Source of the DNA: Halomonas sp. ML-15
GTDB taxonomy: Bacteria > Pseudomonadota > Gammaproteobacteria > Pseudomonadales > Halomonadaceae
Length of the DNA: 64,000 nucleotides
Direction: 5' to 3'
Assembly (NCBI RefSeq): GCF_014779595.1
Contig: NZ_JACXZT010000019.1
Coordinates: forward strand, 866,945 to 930,944
The notes under the pieces are model-generated. The model had not been told where the DNA came from. It worked only from the letters and a program-made list of their open reading frames with translations, and ran no database searches. This document shows positions 36,262 to 47,109 of this stretch, piece by piece. How positions within the stretch are numbered: the stretch's first letter is position 1; every line of letters begins with the position of its first letter. The position numbers and the translations under genes were made by a program.

Positions 36262-37167
36262 TTGCTTATCAAACCGCTGTTCTCGCACGGGCCGGTGCCA
36301 GGCTATCGTATGCTGCTGTGTGCGATAGTGGCGTTCGCGCTGATGTTCGCGGAACACCGTTTCTCGCGCATGGAAGACCTGCGTGCCCAGATGACCACTG
36401 TGGTGGCGCCGATCCAGTGGGTGGTGAGCGTGCCCAGTGATGTTCTCACCTGGGGGTCATTGGCGCTATCCGACCAGCGTGCGCTGGTCGAAGAGAATCG
36501 CCGCCTGCGCGAACAGCTGCTGACCCTGTCCCACCGGGTGCAGCGCATGGCCAGCCTGACCGCCGAGAACGTGCGCCTGCGCGAGCTGCTCAATGCGGCA
36601 GGGCAGACCGACATGCCCTACCTCACCGCCGAACTGCTGTCGCTGGACTCCGACCCCTTTACCCATCAGATGGTGATTGACCGCGGCCGCCGCGACGGCG
36701 CCTATGTAGGGCAGCCGGTGATGGATGCGTCGGGGCTGGTGGGCCAGATCACCGCGGTCTCGGCCTACTCGAGTCGGGTGTTGATGCTGGCTGACGCGAA
36801 TCATGCCATGCCGGTGCAGGTCAATCGCAACGGCCTGCGCTTCATCGTTCAGGGCTCAGGACGCTACGATACCCTCAATGTCATGCACGTGCCGGATACC
36901 GCCGATATCCGCGAAGGTGATCTGCTGATCACCTCGGGGCTGGCCGGGCGCTTCCCCGCCGGCTATCCGGTGGCACGGGTCAGCGAGGTGGTCCACGACC
37001 CCGGTCAGCCGTTTGCCCGAGTCACCGCCACCCCGGTGGCACAGCTGCAGCGCTCGCGCCACTTCCTGCTGCTGTTTCCGCCGCCGACCGTCGAGCCGGA
37101 ACCGGGTGATCGGCTATGGGATGAGACCTTCTCGATCATCGAACCGCCCATGGAGTTGATGCAGTAA
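36262..37167 (+). CDS. mreC: Rod shape-determining protein MreC
   Basis: 301 residues. MreC is a bitopic inner-membrane protein linking MreB to the periplasmic elongation complex. A membrane helix (about 16-32), a coiled coil (about 70-110, LVEENRRLREQLLTLSHRVQRM) and the double-beta-barrel periplasmic domain follow. TTG 36262 is taken as the start because it leads straight into LIKPLFSHGP, equivalent to the conserved KP-IFSRGP start of homologues, and GGGGGG precedes it; the next ATG would cut into the membrane helix. The stop overlaps the mreD start (TAATG). Confidence 0.93.
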   Translation: MLIKPLFSHGPVPGYRMLLCAIVAFALMFAEHRFSRMEDLRAQMTTVVAPIQWVVSVPSDVLTWGSLALSDQRALVEENRRLREQLLTLSHRVQRMASLTAENVRLRELLNAAGQTDMPYLTAELLSLDSDPFTHQMVIDRGRRDGAYVGQPVMDASGLVGQITAVSAYSSRVLMLADANHAMPVQVNRNGLRFIVQGSGRYDTLNVMHVPDTADIREGDLLITSGLAGRFPAGYPVARVSEVVHDPGQPFARVTATPVAQLQRSRHFLLLFPPPTVEPEPGDRLWDETFSIIEPPMELMQ

Positions 37168-37655
37168 TGGTGTCCATAGGCATTAGCGGTACCCTGCTGA
37201 TCTGGCTGAGTCTGCTGCTGGCGCTGTGCCTGCAGGTGATGCCGCTGGCCGATGTGTGGCTGATCTGGCGGCCCGACTGGCTGGGACTGATGCTGATCTA
37301 CTGGTGTGTGGTGATGCCGCAGCGCGTCGGCGTATTGCACGGCTTCGTGCTGGGGCTGCTGCTCGACCTGATCGAAGGCTCGCCGCTGGGGCAGAATGCC
37401 TTGACCTTGTCGCTGCTGGCCTTCCTGTGTGCGCTGGTCTATCAGCGCCTGCGCGCCTATTCGCTGCTGCAGCAGGCGCTGCTGGTGTTTATGCTACTGG
37501 GCATCGTGCAGCTGATCGAGCAGTGGCTGCGCACCATTGTCGGCCCCTTCTCGATGCATCTGGCGTTTCTGCTGCCCTCGCTGATCGGTGCGCTGCTGTG
37601 GCCGTGGCTGTTTACCATGTTTCAGATGCTGCGCCGTCGGCTGGGCATCTTCTGA
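37167..37655 (+). CDS. mreD: Rod shape-determining protein MreD
   Basis: 162 residues with about five membrane helices. MreD is an integral inner-membrane partner of MreC. Characteristic are the second helix region with WRPDWLGLMLIYWCVVMPQRVG and the GFVLGLLLDLIEGSPLGQNALTLSLLAFL segment. It overlaps the last base of mreC, indicating tight coupling. maf follows after 25 bp. No anomalies. Confidence 0.95.
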   Translation: MVSIGISGTLLIWLSLLLALCLQVMPLADVWLIWRPDWLGLMLIYWCVVMPQRVGVLHGFVLGLLLDLIEGSPLGQNALTLSLLAFLCALVYQRLRAYSLLQQALLVFMLLGIVQLIEQWLRTIVGPFSMHLAFLLPSLIGALLWPWLFTMFQMLRRRLGIF

Positions 37656-37680
37656 ATCACTCATCTGTGCCGGAGCCTCT

Positions 37681-38274
37681 ATGACTGCCACCCTGCGCCT
37701 GGCCTCTGCCTCGCCGCGACGCCGTGAGCTATTGGCGTCGATTGGTGTCGCGGTGGACGTCCACCCGGTCGATATCGACGAGACGCCGCATGCCGATGAA
37801 GCAGCGCAGGACTATGTTCAGCGCCTGGCCCGGGCCAAGGCCCTGGCCGGAGCGGAGGGCAGTCAGTTGCCGACCCTTGGCTCGGATACGGCAGTGGTGC
37901 TGGATGGGCAGATTTTCGGCAAGCCCCGCGACCGTGCCCATGCCGCCGAGATGCTGACGGCGCTGGCCGGCACCACGCATCAGGTGCTGACGGCCGTGGC
38001 GGTCAGCGGCCCCGCCGGCTTGCTCGAGTGCTGTGTCGCCAGCCGCGTGACTCTGCGCGATATTGCCCCGAGCGAGATCGACGCCTACTGGGCTACCGGT
38101 GAGCCTGCCGACAAGGCCGGCGGCTACGCCATCCAAGGCCTGGCGGCGGTGTTCGTTGCCGAGATGCAGGGCAGTCACTCGGCGGTGGTGGGACTGCCGC
38201 TCTACGAGTCCGCTGCACTGCTTATCTGTCAGGGTGTCCCGCTGTGGTCGGGGGGCGGGGTGGCTGTGCCATAA
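37681..38274 (+). CDS. maf: Maf-family nucleoside triphosphate pyrophosphatase (YhdE type)
   Basis: 197 residues. Maf enzymes hydrolyse non-canonical or excess nucleotides; the YhdE branch prefers dTTP and UTP. The signature LASASPRRRELL (N-terminus), LGSDTAVVLDG with the catalytic-type Asp, GKPRDRAHAAEML, and YAIQGLAAVFVAEMQGSHSAVVGLPL are all conserved. ATG 37681 is the family start; the longer frame begins inside mreD. Its location between mreD and rng is as in E. coli and Pseudomonas. Confidence 0.94.
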   Translation: MTATLRLASASPRRRELLASIGVAVDVHPVDIDETPHADEAAQDYVQRLARAKALAGAEGSQLPTLGSDTAVVLDGQIFGKPRDRAHAAEMLTALAGTTHQVLTAVAVSGPAGLLECCVASRVTLRDIAPSEIDAYWATGEPADKAGGYAIQGLAAVFVAEMQGSHSAVVGLPLYESAALLICQGVPLWSGGGVAVP

Positions 38275-38306
38275 TGCCGACATGATCACTGGATAAGGAA
38301 GCCTGC

Positions 38307-39770
38307 ATGAGCGGTGAAGTACTCATCAATCTGACGCCGATGGAAACCCGCGTGGCGGTGGTCGAGAACGGCGTCCTGCAGGAAGCCTTCATCGAGCGCA
38401 GCCGGCGACGCGGTATCGTCGGCAATATCTACAAGGGCAAGGTGGTGCGGGTGTTGCCAGGCATGCAGGCCGCCTTCGTCGATATCGGGCTCGACCGAGC
38501 CGCTTTCATCCATGCCCATGAGGTGATGCCGGCCAATACCCCCAGCGACGAGCAGGTCTCGATCGGCCATCTGCTTCACGAGGGGCAGGCGCTGGTGGTG
38601 CAAGTCACCAAGGATCCGATCGGCTCCAAGGGCGCGCGGCTTACCACCCACCTGTCGGTGCCATCGCGGTTTCTGGTCTATATGCCCGATTCGCCGCATA
38701 ACGGCGTCTCCCAGCGCATCGAGGACGAGGCCGAGCGTGAGCGGCTGCGCCAGTTGACAGAGCAGTGCCAGAGCGAGCAGGAACTCGAGATCAGCGGCGG
38801 CTTCATTATCCGTACCGCCGCCGAGGGGGTTGGCCATGAGGAGCTGTATGCCGATATGCACTTCCTGCTGCGGCTGTGGCGCAAGGTCGGCGAGCGTAAG
38901 GTCACGGCATCGGCACCGAGTGTGATCTATGACGACCTGCCACTTTTCATTCGCACCCTGCGTGACGTGATGCGTGACGAGATCGAGAAGGTGCGCATCG
39001 ACTCCCGGGAGAACTATCTCAAGCTGATCGAGTTCGCCAGCGAGTTCATGCCTGGCACCGAAACCCGCATCGAGTACTACCCTGGGGAGCGGCCGATCTT
39101 CGATCTCTACAGCGTCGAGGACGAGATTCAGAAGGCGTTGGGGCGCAAGGTGCAGCTCAAGTCCGGCGGCTATCTGGTCATCGACCCTACCGAGGCGATG
39201 ACCACAATCGACGTCAATACCGGTGGCTACGTCGGGCATCGCAACCTCGAGGAGACCATCTTCAAGACCAACCTCGAGGCGGCCACTGCTATCGCCCGTC
39301 AGCTCAGATTGCGCAATCTGGGTGGCATCATCATCATCGATTTTATTGATATGGAAGATCCCGAGCACCAGCGCCAGGTACTTCGGGTGCTGGAAAAGTC
39401 GCTGGAGCGCGACCACGCCAAGACCAAGTGCACCGGGGTCACCGAGCTGGGGCTGGTTCAGCTGACTCGTAAGCGCACCCGCGAAAGTCTTGAACAGACG
39501 CTATGCGAACCCTGTCCAACCTGTAGCGGTCGCGGCACGCTGAAAACACCGGAGACGGTGTGCTACGAGATCTTTCGCGAGATCCTGCGTGAGGAGCGCG
39601 CCTACAGTCCGGAAACCTACATGGTGCTGGCCTCCCAGGCGGTAGTGGATCGACTGCTCGATGAGGAGTCCACGGCAGTAGCCGACCTCGAGACCTTTAT
39701 CGACAAGACGATTCGCTTTCAGGTCGAGGCGCACTATTCCCAGGAGCAGTACGATATCGTGCTGATGTAA
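38307..39770 (+). CDS. rng: Ribonuclease G
   Basis: 487 residues. RNase G matures the 5' end of 16S rRNA and degrades some mRNAs. An S1 domain (about 38-120), an RNase-H-like region, and the DNase-I-like catalytic domain with metal-binding Asp302 (DVNTGGYVG) and Asp345 (IIDFIDME) are present. The zinc-link Cys pair C403/C406 (CPTCSGRG) follows. The long C-terminal scaffold of RNase E is absent, which separates it from Rne. AAGGA precedes ATG. yhdP starts four bases after its stop. Confidence 0.96.
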   Translation: MSGEVLINLTPMETRVAVVENGVLQEAFIERSRRRGIVGNIYKGKVVRVLPGMQAAFVDIGLDRAAFIHAHEVMPANTPSDEQVSIGHLLHEGQALVVQVTKDPIGSKGARLTTHLSVPSRFLVYMPDSPHNGVSQRIEDEAERERLRQLTEQCQSEQELEISGGFIIRTAAEGVGHEELYADMHFLLRLWRKVGERKVTASAPSVIYDDLPLFIRTLRDVMRDEIEKVRIDSRENYLKLIEFASEFMPGTETRIEYYPGERPIFDLYSVEDEIQKALGRKVQLKSGGYLVIDPTEAMTTIDVNTGGYVGHRNLEETIFKTNLEAATAIARQLRLRNLGGIIIIDFIDMEDPEHQRQVLRVLEKSLERDHAKTKCTGVTELGLVQLTRKRTRESLEQTLCEPCPTCSGRGTLKTPETVCYEIFREILREERAYSPETYMVLASQAVVDRLLDEESTAVADLETFIDKTIRFQVEAHYSQEQYDIVLM

Positions 39771-39773
39771 GCG

Positions 39774-42700
39774 ATGAGCCCACTTCGCCTGACGCTGCGC
39801 TGGGTATTGACCTTGACCGCGATCGGCCTGGCGCTGCTGGCGATTCTGGTAGTGGCGCTGCGCCTGGCGCTCGGTCAGGTCGACTTGCTGCGCGACAATC
39901 TCGAGACCCTGCTCTCGGCGCGTTTCAACGCCGAGGTCAGCGTGTCTGAATTACGCGCTGGGGTGAATCGACTCGATCCCAGTGCTGAGCTGCGTCATCT
40001 GCGTATTGCCACTCGCGACGGCCGCGACCTGCCGCTGCTCGAGGTCGAGCATGCGCGGCTGCGGCTGGCCACGGGAGCCTCCCTGCGCGACTGGGTGCCG
40101 GTGGTTGAAGATGCACGTATCCGCGAGGTTACGGTGCACCTCTACCAGACCCCGGAACGCACCTGGCACTGGCCGGAGCCAGCCGAACTCCCGCCTGAGT
40201 TCCAACCCGACGCTGCGTTCGACCTCGAGCGTCTCGATTTCTGGGTCGGTGCACTGCTGCGTCAGCGGGTCGAAGCCGAGCAGGTGAGACTGGTGTTGCA
40301 CGGCCTCGACCGCAAGCTGGTGCTCGAAGCGCCGAGTTTGCTGATGACCGGTGATCAGCGGCGCACCCATATCGAGGGCTGGCTGCACGTCGAGGGCCAG
40401 GAGAGCATCGCGCTGGAGGCGGCGCTGGAGGTTCAGCCGGGGCCGCGTGGCCTGGCCGACTTCAGCGCGGCGCTGCAGGCGCGCATGGATGTGGCGAGCC
40501 TGGTCGAGCTGGCCGAGGTGCTGAGCCGCAACGACCCGATACGCCTCGATGAAGCCGAGGGCAAGGCCGAGCTATGGGGGCGCTGGCAGGCGGGCGCACT
40601 GCAGGATGCCCGGCTCGACCTGGATGTGCCGCACTTTATTCTCAGTAACGAAACGTCGACGTTGGCACTGGACGATATTCGTGCCCGCGGGCAGTGGCTG
40701 CGCGATGGTCCCAATGGCTGGCAGGCCTGGTTAAGCCGCGAACCGCTTGCCGATGACGACGCTACCCACGGGCCGGCAATTCCCGAACATTGGCATCTCT
40801 TCGGCGAGGGCAGTGACTGGTGGCTCAATACCAGCGGCTTCGAGCTCGATGCGTTGGCGGCGTGGCGCAATCGCGTGCCGCTGCCCGAAGGACTGGTGCG
40901 GGTGCTTGACACTCTCGACCCTCAAGGACGCATCAGCGGTTTCGGTGTCGGCCGCCGTAACGGCAGCTGGCAGGCGCGGGGGGCGCTGCACGAGGTAGCG
41001 GTATCGCCGTGGCAGAACGCCCCTGGCGGCGGTCCCATCGATGCCTGGGTCGAGGCCGAGGACCTTCATGGCAAGGTCACCTTCGTCGGCGATCTCAATA
41101 CGACGCTGGAATTTCCGGAGCTGTTCGGCGTGCCGATGCAGCTCGATGCCGCGCGCGGCGTGGTCCACTGGGACTATCGCGGCGAGCGGGTCTATGTCGA
41201 CGGCCAGGAGCTCGAGGCGCTGTGGCGAGGTGCTCAGGTACAGGGCGGATTCGATCTGGCACTGGGTGGAGATGAGCCCGGCGAGTTGGGACTCGATCTG
41301 GCCTTTCGCGATGTCGATGCGGTGGAGACTCCCTTGCGTGACTGGCTGCCGGTGGGCGTATTCGGCGAGGCGCTCAACGACTGGCTCGAACTGGGTGCGG
41401 CGGGGCGCGTCACCGCCGGCACCCTGAGTCTTCGCCAGCCGCTGCGCGAGGGCATTGAGCCCGATGACATCGAACTCGAACTGGCGCTGGAGCTGGTCGA
41501 CGGCTATCTGCCGTTTGTCGAGGAGTGGCCGGCGCTGGACAACGTCAGCGGTCGCCTGGCGATGGATGGCATGCGCCTCGAGGCCTGGGTCGATCACGCC
41601 GAGAGCCTCGGCGTGGTGGCCAGCGAAGGTCGCGTCAGCCTCGATGACGGCACCCTGACCGTGCTGGGCGATCTGGCCGGCAGCAGCGATGCCGTGCTCA
41701 GTTATCTCGCGGCACTGCCGTTTTTCGACCTCGACAGTAGTGATTTCAGCGGTAGCGGCGCTCTGGCTGGCGATCTGGCGCTGACCTTGCCACTCGACGA
41801 TCCCGAGGCGCTTCGCCTGGATATCGAGGCCGAGGTCGACGTGCCGGCACTGGTCTACGTGCCGCTGGATATTCGCATGCATAACGTCAACGGTGCGCTG
41901 GCCTACCGCCACCGCGACGACCAGGGCGGTGTTGATGGCGTGTTGGGTGCGCGGGTGTTCGGTGGCCCCATGCGCGCCGTCTTCGATACCCGTGATCAGG
42001 GCATCGACTTCAGCGGCCGTGCCCTGGCCAGCGGGCTGCTGAGCTGGGGAGGGCTGGATGCCGCGGGGCCGATTCTCGACGGCGTATTTCCCTATACAGC
42101 GCGGCTGAGTCTGGCCGAGGGGGCTTCGCGCTTCCGCTTCGACAGCGATCTGAGCGGCCTGGCGATTCGCCTGCCTGCGCCGTTCGGCAAGCCGGCCGAG
42201 AGCAGTGCGCCACTGTTCGTCGATGCCGATCTGGAGAGTGGCGTGATCGAGGCTGAGCTGGCCGATCGGCTACGTCTGCGCTGGCGCGAATGGGGCCGAA
42301 GTGCTCAGGGACAGGCGTGGTTGGAACAGTGGCCTGCGGCACCTAACTGGCCAGACGGCAGCGGTTGGGAAATTGACTGGCGCACGTCGCGGGTCGACAC
42401 CCAGGCCTGGGCCGAGGTGCTGGGGGGACTCGGCGTGGACGATCTGGCCCTGGGGGATGGCAGTCCCGATCAGCTGCGAGCGGTGCGAGTGGCGACGCCC
42501 TGCCTGGAGGTGGGCCAGCGCTGCTTGGGTTCGGTGTATGCCAGCGCCTACCCGTGGAGCGGTGACGACTGGCGGGTCGATGTCGATGGGAGTCTGCTTG
42601 AGGGACGCATCGACTATCGGCCGGCTGGCGGCGGCGAGCTGGATGTTGCCCTGGTGCGCCTGAATCTGGATGCGCTGATGCCCGAGGAGGCGGACACCGA

Positions 42701-43571
42701 GGGGCTGTTTGACGAAGTCGCTGTGGCGCCTCGCCCGGCGGCCTTTCCCGACTGGATCGGCGAACTGCCAGACGGGCGGCTGCGGGTCGCCAGCCTGCTG
42801 CATGAGGGTAAGTCCTTCGGCCCGCTTACCGCGCATTGGCGGGCCAGTCCCGGATCACTGCAGGTGGCACCCCTGGGCCTGACCCTGGGGCGCATCACGG
42901 CGCGCGGTGAGATCGACTGGGAAGCCTCTGGTGGCGCCAGCCTGACCCGCTCGCGACTGGCGCTGGATGGCGGGGACCTCGGGTCGGCCCTGGAGCGTCT
43001 CGATCAGCCTATCGCGATCAGTAATGCCAGCACTCGGGTGCGCTCACAGCTGGCTTGGCCGGGGGCACCCTGGCAATTTGGCCTCGACCGCTCGCGAGGC
43101 AGCCTGGATATCGATCTGCGTGACGGCCGCTTCCGCTACCTCGACTCGCCGTCGGCGCGGCTAGTAGGATTGCTCAATTTCGACAATTTGCTGCGCCGCC
43201 TGCGGCTCGACTTCTCCGATGTCACCGGCCAGGGCACGGCCTTCGACAGTGTTATCGGTAGCGCGACCTTGTATGGTGGCATTCTGGAAACCCGTGGTCC
43301 GGTGGTGGTCGAAGCGCCGGCAACCCGCTTTACCCTCGATGGCCAGGTCGACCTGGCGCGGCGTGAACTCGATCAGCGCCTAGGGGTCACGGTACCAGTG
43401 AGCCAAAATCTCCCGCTGGCGGCGGTAGCTGCCGGCGCCCCGGTGATAGGCGGGGCACTGTTTATCGCACATCGTCTGTTCGGTGGAGCTATCGACCGGG
43501 CGACGCAGATTCATTACCGCGTGCAAGGTCCCTGGACCTCGCCGCAGATTTCCCTGGAAGGTGCCGAATGA
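39774..43571 (+). CDS. yhdP: AsmA-like protein YhdP
   Basis: 1265 residues, the largest protein of the window. One N-terminal membrane helix (about 12-32) anchors a very long periplasmic beta-rich region built from AsmA/DUF3971-type repeats, ending with [24 protein letters not shown] and a short hydrophobic segment. YhdP, with TamB and YdbH, is proposed to bridge the periplasm and move phospholipids to the outer membrane. The start is four bases after the rng stop, and its end overlaps tldD by four bases (ATGA). The mla genes for the opposite lipid flow are also in this window. Confidence 0.92.
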   Translation: MSPLRLTLRWVLTLTAIGLALLAILVVALRLALGQVDLLRDNLETLLSARFNAEVSVSELRAGVNRLDPSAELRHLRIATRDGRDLPLLEVEHARLRLATGASLRDWVPVVEDARIREVTVHLYQTPERTWHWPEPAELPPEFQPDAAFDLERLDFWVGALLRQRVEAEQVRLVLHGLDRKLVLEAPSLLMTGDQRRTHIEGWLHVEGQESIALEAALEVQPGPRGLADFSAALQARMDVASLVELAEVLSRNDPIRLDEAEGKAELWGRWQAGALQDARLDLDVPHFILSNETSTLALDDIRARGQWLRDGPNGWQAWLSREPLADDDATHGPAIPEHWHLFGEGSDWWLNTSGFELDALAAWRNRVPLPEGLVRVLDTLDPQGRISGFGVGRRNGSWQARGALHEVAVSPWQNAPGGGPIDAWVEAEDLHGKVTFVGDLNTTLEFPELFGVPMQLDAARGVVHWDYRGERVYVDGQELEALWRGAQVQGGFDLALGGDEPGELGLDLAFRDVDAVETPLRDWLPVGVFGEALNDWLELGAAGRVTAGTLSLRQPLREGIEPDDIELELALELVDGYLPFVEEWPALDNVSGRLAMDGMRLEAWVDHAESLGVVASEGRVSLDDGTLTVLGDLAGSSDAVLSYLAALPFFDLDSSDFSGSGALAGDLALTLPLDDPEALRLDIEAEVDVPALVYVPLDIRMHNVNGALAYRHRDDQGGVDGVLGARVFGGPMRAVFDTRDQGIDFSGRALASGLLSWGGLDAAGPILDGVFPYTARLSLAEGASRFRFDSDLSGLAIRLPAPFGKPAESSAPLFVDADLESGVIEAELADRLRLRWREWGRSAQGQAWLEQWPAAPNWPDGSGWEIDWRTSRVDTQAWAEVLGGLGVDDLALGDGSPDQLRAVRVATPCLEVGQRCLGSVYASAYPWSGDDWRVDVDGSLLEGRIDYRPAGGGELDVALVRLNLDALMPEEADTEGLFDEVAVAPRPAAFPDWIGELPDGRLRVASLLHEGKSFGPLTAHWRASPGSLQVAPLGLTLGRITARGEIDWEASGGASLTRSRLALDGGDLGSALERLDQPIAISNASTRVRSQLAWPGAPWQFGLDRSRGSLDIDLRDGRFRYLDSPSARLVGLLNFDNLLRRLRLDFSDVTGQGTAFDSVIGSATLYGGILETRGPVVVEAPATRFTLDGQVDLARRELDQRLGVTVPVSQNLPLAAVAAGAPVIGGALFIAHRLFGGAIDRATQIHYRVQGPWTSPQISLEGAE

Positions 43572-45037
43572 ACCTACACTCCCGTGACCTGACGGCTCAG
43601 GATAAGCTCGATGGCGCCGTGGCGACGCTGCTGACCCCTGGTGGGCTGGATCTTGCTGGCCTCGACGCCGGCCTCGGCCATACGCTGGGCGTCGGTATCG
43701 ACTACGCCGACCTCTATTTCCAACGCAGCTGGCATGAAAGCTGGGTGCTGGAGGATGGTGAGGTCAAGGAGGGCAGCTACAGCATCGATGGTGGCGTCGG
43801 CGTACGCGCCATGGCTGGCGAGAAGACCGGCTTTGCCTACTCCAACCAGATCACCGCCGAAGCGCTGGCAGACACCGGCCGTACCGCCTCGGGCATTGCC
43901 CGCAGTGGCTCACGCTTGGCGTTGGCCCCGGCGCGGCTCGGCAAGGCCGACGAGCGCTATGTCGGCCTCGACCCGCTGGCGGGGCTTAGCGCCGCGGACA
44001 AGATCGCCATGCTCAAGGAGGCTGACCGTATTGCGCGGGCCGAGAACCCTGCGGTAAGCCAGGTCAGCGCTTCGCTGACCGGTCTCTATGAAGTGGTGCT
44101 GGTACGCGCCAGCGACGGCACCCTGGCCGCCGACGTGCGCCCGCTGGTGCGCTTCAACGTCAGTGTGATCGCGGTCAAGAACGGCCGCCGCGAGCGCGGT
44201 AGCGCCGGCGGCGGCGGACGCTATGCCATGGCGCGGCTGCGTGACGATGAGGCGCCGAGCCGCTTTGCCCGCGAGGCGGTACGCCAGGCGCTGGTCAACC
44301 TCGATGCGGTGGAGGCGCCGGCCGGACAGATGCCGGTGGTGCTGGGCGCCGGTTGGCCCGGGATCCTGCTGCACGAAGCCGTGGGGCACGGTCTGGAGGG
44401 CGACTTCAACCGCAAGGGCAGCTCCGCCTTCGCCGGGCGCATGGGCCAGCGGGTGGCGTCCAAGGGCGTCACCGTGGTTGATGACGCCACCCTGGCGGAT
44501 CGCCGCGGCTCGCTGTCGATCGACGACGAGGGCACCCCCGGGGCCTATACGCCGCTGATCGAGGACGGCATTCTGACTGGCTATATGCAGGACAAGCTCA
44601 ACGCCAGGCTGATGGGCATGGCGCCTACCGGCAATGCGCGCCGTGAGTCCTATGCGCATATGCCGATGCCGCGCATGACCAATACCTACATGCTGGCCGG
44701 CCAGGACGATCCTGCCGACATCATCAAGAGCGTCAAACGCGGCCTCTACGCGGTGAGTTTTGGCGGCGGCCAAGTGGATATCACCTCGGGCAAGTTCGTG
44801 TTTTCGGCCAGCGAGGCCTACCTGATCGAAGATGGCAAGATCACCGCCCCGGTCAAGGGCGCGACCCTGATCGGCAACGGCCCCGAGGCGATGGGCCAGG
44901 TGTCGATGATCGGCCATGACATGGACCTCGACACCGGGGTGGGGGTATGCGGCAAGGAGGGCCAGGGCGTGCCGGTAGGCGTTGGCCAGCCGACGCTCAA
45001 GCTCGACGAGCTCACGGTGGGCGGCACGGCGTCGTGA
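43568..45037 (+). CDS. tldD: Metalloprotease TldD
   Basis: 489 residues. TldD is the metal-bearing half of the TldD/TldE (PmbA) heterodimeric protease, which degrades unfolded peptides and processes microcin B17 and similar peptides. The zinc motif is [12 protein letters not shown] (269-280), and the C-terminal part has [24 protein letters not shown]. It overlaps yhdP. Its partner gene pmbA is only 0.7 kb downstream, across darP on the other strand; in E. coli the two are far apart. REP units follow the stop. Confidence 0.95.
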   Translation: MNLHSRDLTAQDKLDGAVATLLTPGGLDLAGLDAGLGHTLGVGIDYADLYFQRSWHESWVLEDGEVKEGSYSIDGGVGVRAMAGEKTGFAYSNQITAEALADTGRTASGIARSGSRLALAPARLGKADERYVGLDPLAGLSAADKIAMLKEADRIARAENPAVSQVSASLTGLYEVVLVRASDGTLAADVRPLVRFNVSVIAVKNGRRERGSAGGGGRYAMARLRDDEAPSRFAREAVRQALVNLDAVEAPAGQMPVVLGAGWPGILLHEAVGHGLEGDFNRKGSSAFAGRMGQRVASKGVTVVDDATLADRRGSLSIDDEGTPGAYTPLIEDGILTGYMQDKLNARLMGMAPTGNARRESYAHMPMPRMTNTYMLAGQDDPADIIKSVKRGLYAVSFGGGQVDITSGKFVFSASEAYLIEDGKITAPVKGATLIGNGPEAMGQVSMIGHDMDLDTGVGVCGKEGQGVPVGVGQPTLKLDELTVGGTAS

Positions 45038-45080
45038 GCAGGGGCCTGCATGCCAGCCACTGCGGTGAACCTGGCATGCT

Positions 45081-45162
45081 TGTCGCGGCTGAAGCCGCCC
45101 CCACGTTGGCCTTGGTGGCACTGTAGGAGCGACTTCAGTCGCGATGCAGCGCGCAGCGCTGC
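45081..45162. repeat. REP pair between tldD and darP
   Basis: A forward REP unit (45123-45162, GTAGGAGCGACTTCAGTCGC then GCAGCGC/GCGCTGC) follows an inverted diverged unit (45081-45103, TCGCGGCTGAAGCCGCC). The pair fills the 144-bp gap between the convergent tldD and darP genes, a typical BIME site where it may protect or end both transcripts. The forward unit is nearly identical to those at 21961 and 58580. Confidence 0.8.
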
Positions 45163-45181
45163 CACGATGAGGGGCAGGGCG

Positions 45182-45688
45182 CTATAGGCTCGCGGTATCG
45201 CGAATCAGCCGGAACAGCTTGCGAGAGCTGGTTGGCGGTTTACCTTGGGAGCGCTCGCGCTGGGCGTTGCGAATCAGCTGGCGCAGTGCCTGGCGGTCGA
45301 CGTCCGGGAATTCGACGATAAAGGCTTCGACGGCGTCGTCGCCTTGCTCGATCAGCCGCTCGCGCCACTTCTCCAGGCGGTGGAAGGCGTGGTCGCGCTG
45401 CAGCGTTTCCTGCTCGAACTGGTCGAAGGCGGCCTGGATCGCCGCCATGTCCTCCCGGCGCATGACCTTGCCGACATACTGCATGTGGCGGCGGCGGCCT
45501 TCATGGGAGCGAATGCGCCCGGTCTCCTCGACCGCGGCGAGCATCTCGTCGGAGAGCGGCAGCCGGGCTCGCTCGGCGTCGGAGAGGGCGATGATTTTTT
45601 CGCCTAGCGCCTGCAGGGCCTGCATCTCCTGCTTGCGCTGGGTCTTGCTCTGCCAACCGTCTTGGTTGGCGGGGGAATCGAATGACAT
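45182..45688 (-). CDS. darP: Ribosome-associated protein DarP (YjgA, DUF615)
   Basis: 168 residues. DarP binds late 50S precursors and aids peptidyl-transferase centre maturation. The DUF615 pattern is clear: LPLSDEMLAAVEETGRIRSHEGRRRHMQYVGKVMR in the first half and FPDVDRQALRQLIRNAQRER in the second. ATG 45688 starts MSFDSPANQDG; no signal peptide. It is divergent from pmbA with 66 bp between starts and convergent with tldD. The darP-pmbA pairing is common across gammaproteobacteria. Confidence 0.94.
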   Translation of the reverse strand: MSFDSPANQDGWQSKTQRKQEMQALQALGEKIIALSDAERARLPLSDEMLAAVEETGRIRSHEGRRRHMQYVGKVMRREDMAAIQAAFDQFEQETLQRDHAFHRLEKWRERLIEQGDDAVEAFIVEFPDVDRQALRQLIRNAQRERSQGKPPTSSRKLFRLIRDTASL

Positions 45689-45754
45689 GCCATTACCATC
45701 AGCATTGGGGTGTGCGGCGAGTATACCAGCCAGCCCCAGTCAAGGAGACACGAG

Positions 45755-47095
45755 ATGACACAGGCTTTTGATGCCGTTGCACAGCAGACGTTGCTTGAGG
45801 CGCGAGTGACCACGGCACTGGATCAGGCGCGCAAGCTGGGCGCCGATGCCTGCGAGGTGGGCGCCAGCGTCGATCAGGGGATCGGCATCAGTGTGCGCAT
45901 GGGTGAGGTGGAAAGTGTCGAGCTATCTCGTGACCAGGGTATTGCGGTGACGGTGTTCGTGGGCAATCGCAAGGGCAGCGCCTCATCGTCGGATGCCGGC
46001 GAGGCGTCGATCAAGGCCGCGGTGGAGAAGGCCATCGGCATCGCCCGTCATACCGGCGAGGACCCGCATGCCGGCCTGGCGCCGGCCGAACTGATGGCCA
46101 CCGAGCTGCCCGATCTCGAAGTGCACCACCCCTGGCGGTTGAGCACCGATGAGGCCATCGAACTGGCGTTGGCCTGCGAGTCTGCCGGGCGCGCTGTGGC
46201 AGGCATTACCAACTCCGATGGTGCCAGTCTATCCAGCGGCGAGGGGGTGCGGGTGTACGGCAACAGCCACGGCTTTCTCGGCAGTCTGCGCGGCAGCCGC
46301 CATTCGCTGTCGTGCATGCTGATCGCCGAGGATGCTGGCGGCATGCAGCGCGACTATGAGTATACCAGCGAGCGCGATCCGGCCCGGTTGGTGGCCGCGG
46401 AGACGATCGGCCGTCAGGCCGCCGACAAGACGCTGCGCCGGCTGGGCGCCAAGCGTCCCACCACCGGGCGTTTCCCGGTCCTGTTCGACCCCCAGTTGTC
46501 GGCTGGACTGATCGGCCATCTGATGAGTGCCATTGCCGGCGGTGCGCTCTATCGCGATGCCTCCTTCCTCTGCGGGCGGCTCGGTGAGACGCTTTTCCCG
46601 GCCTGGTTCACCCTCGTCGAGAGACCGCTGGAGGTCGCCGCATCAGCCAGTGCGCCATTCGACAACGACGGCGTCTATACCCGCGACAACGTGTTTATCG
46701 ACCAGGGGCGGCTGGCCAGCTATATGCTCTCCGCCTACAGTGCGCGGCGGCTCGGCATGCAGAGTACCGGCAACGCCGGGGGGGCTCGCAATCTGCGGCT
46801 CCAGGCGCCGCTCACGCCATACGCCTCGCTCCTCGAGCAGCTGGGTACCGGAGTGCTGGTCACCGAGTTGATGGGGCAGGGTGTCAACGGCGTGACTGGC
46901 GACTACTCGCGCGGGGCGGCCGGATTCTGGGTCGAGAACGGCGTCATCCAGTATCCCGTCGAGGAGTTCACCATCGCCGGAAATCTCGAGCAGATGTTCC
47001 GCGGCCTGGTGGCGGTGGGCGATGACGTGGATACTCGTGGCAGCGTGCACAGCGGCAGCTGGTTGATCGATGAGATGATGGTGGCGGGCAGTTGA
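45755..47095 (+). CDS. pmbA: Metalloprotease subunit PmbA (TldE)
   Basis: 446 residues. Non-metal partner of TldD. Conserved parts: ADACEVGASVDQGIGISVRMGEVESVE, the GITNSDGASLSSGEGVRVYGNSHGF loop, and C-terminal GVNGVTGDYSRGAAGFWVENG. It lacks the HExxxH motif, as expected. AAGGAGACACGAG before ATG 45755 decides the start over one 15 codons upstream. It ends 14 bp from the convergent npr stop. Proximity to tldD suggests balanced supply of both halves. Confidence 0.95.
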   Translation: MTQAFDAVAQQTLLEARVTTALDQARKLGADACEVGASVDQGIGISVRMGEVESVELSRDQGIAVTVFVGNRKGSASSSDAGEASIKAAVEKAIGIARHTGEDPHAGLAPAELMATELPDLEVHHPWRLSTDEAIELALACESAGRAVAGITNSDGASLSSGEGVRVYGNSHGFLGSLRGSRHSLSCMLIAEDAGGMQRDYEYTSERDPARLVAAETIGRQAADKTLRRLGAKRPTTGRFPVLFDPQLSAGLIGHLMSAIAGGALYRDASFLCGRLGETLFPAWFTLVERPLEVAASASAPFDNDGVYTRDNVFIDQGRLASYMLSAYSARRLGMQSTGNAGGARNLRLQAPLTPYASLLEQLGTGVLVTELMGQGVNGVTGDYSRGAAGFWVENGVIQYPVEEFTIAGNLEQMFRGLVAVGDDVDTRGSVHSGSWLIDEMMVAGS

Positions 47096-47109
47096 GGCTT
47101 GGGCTGAGG

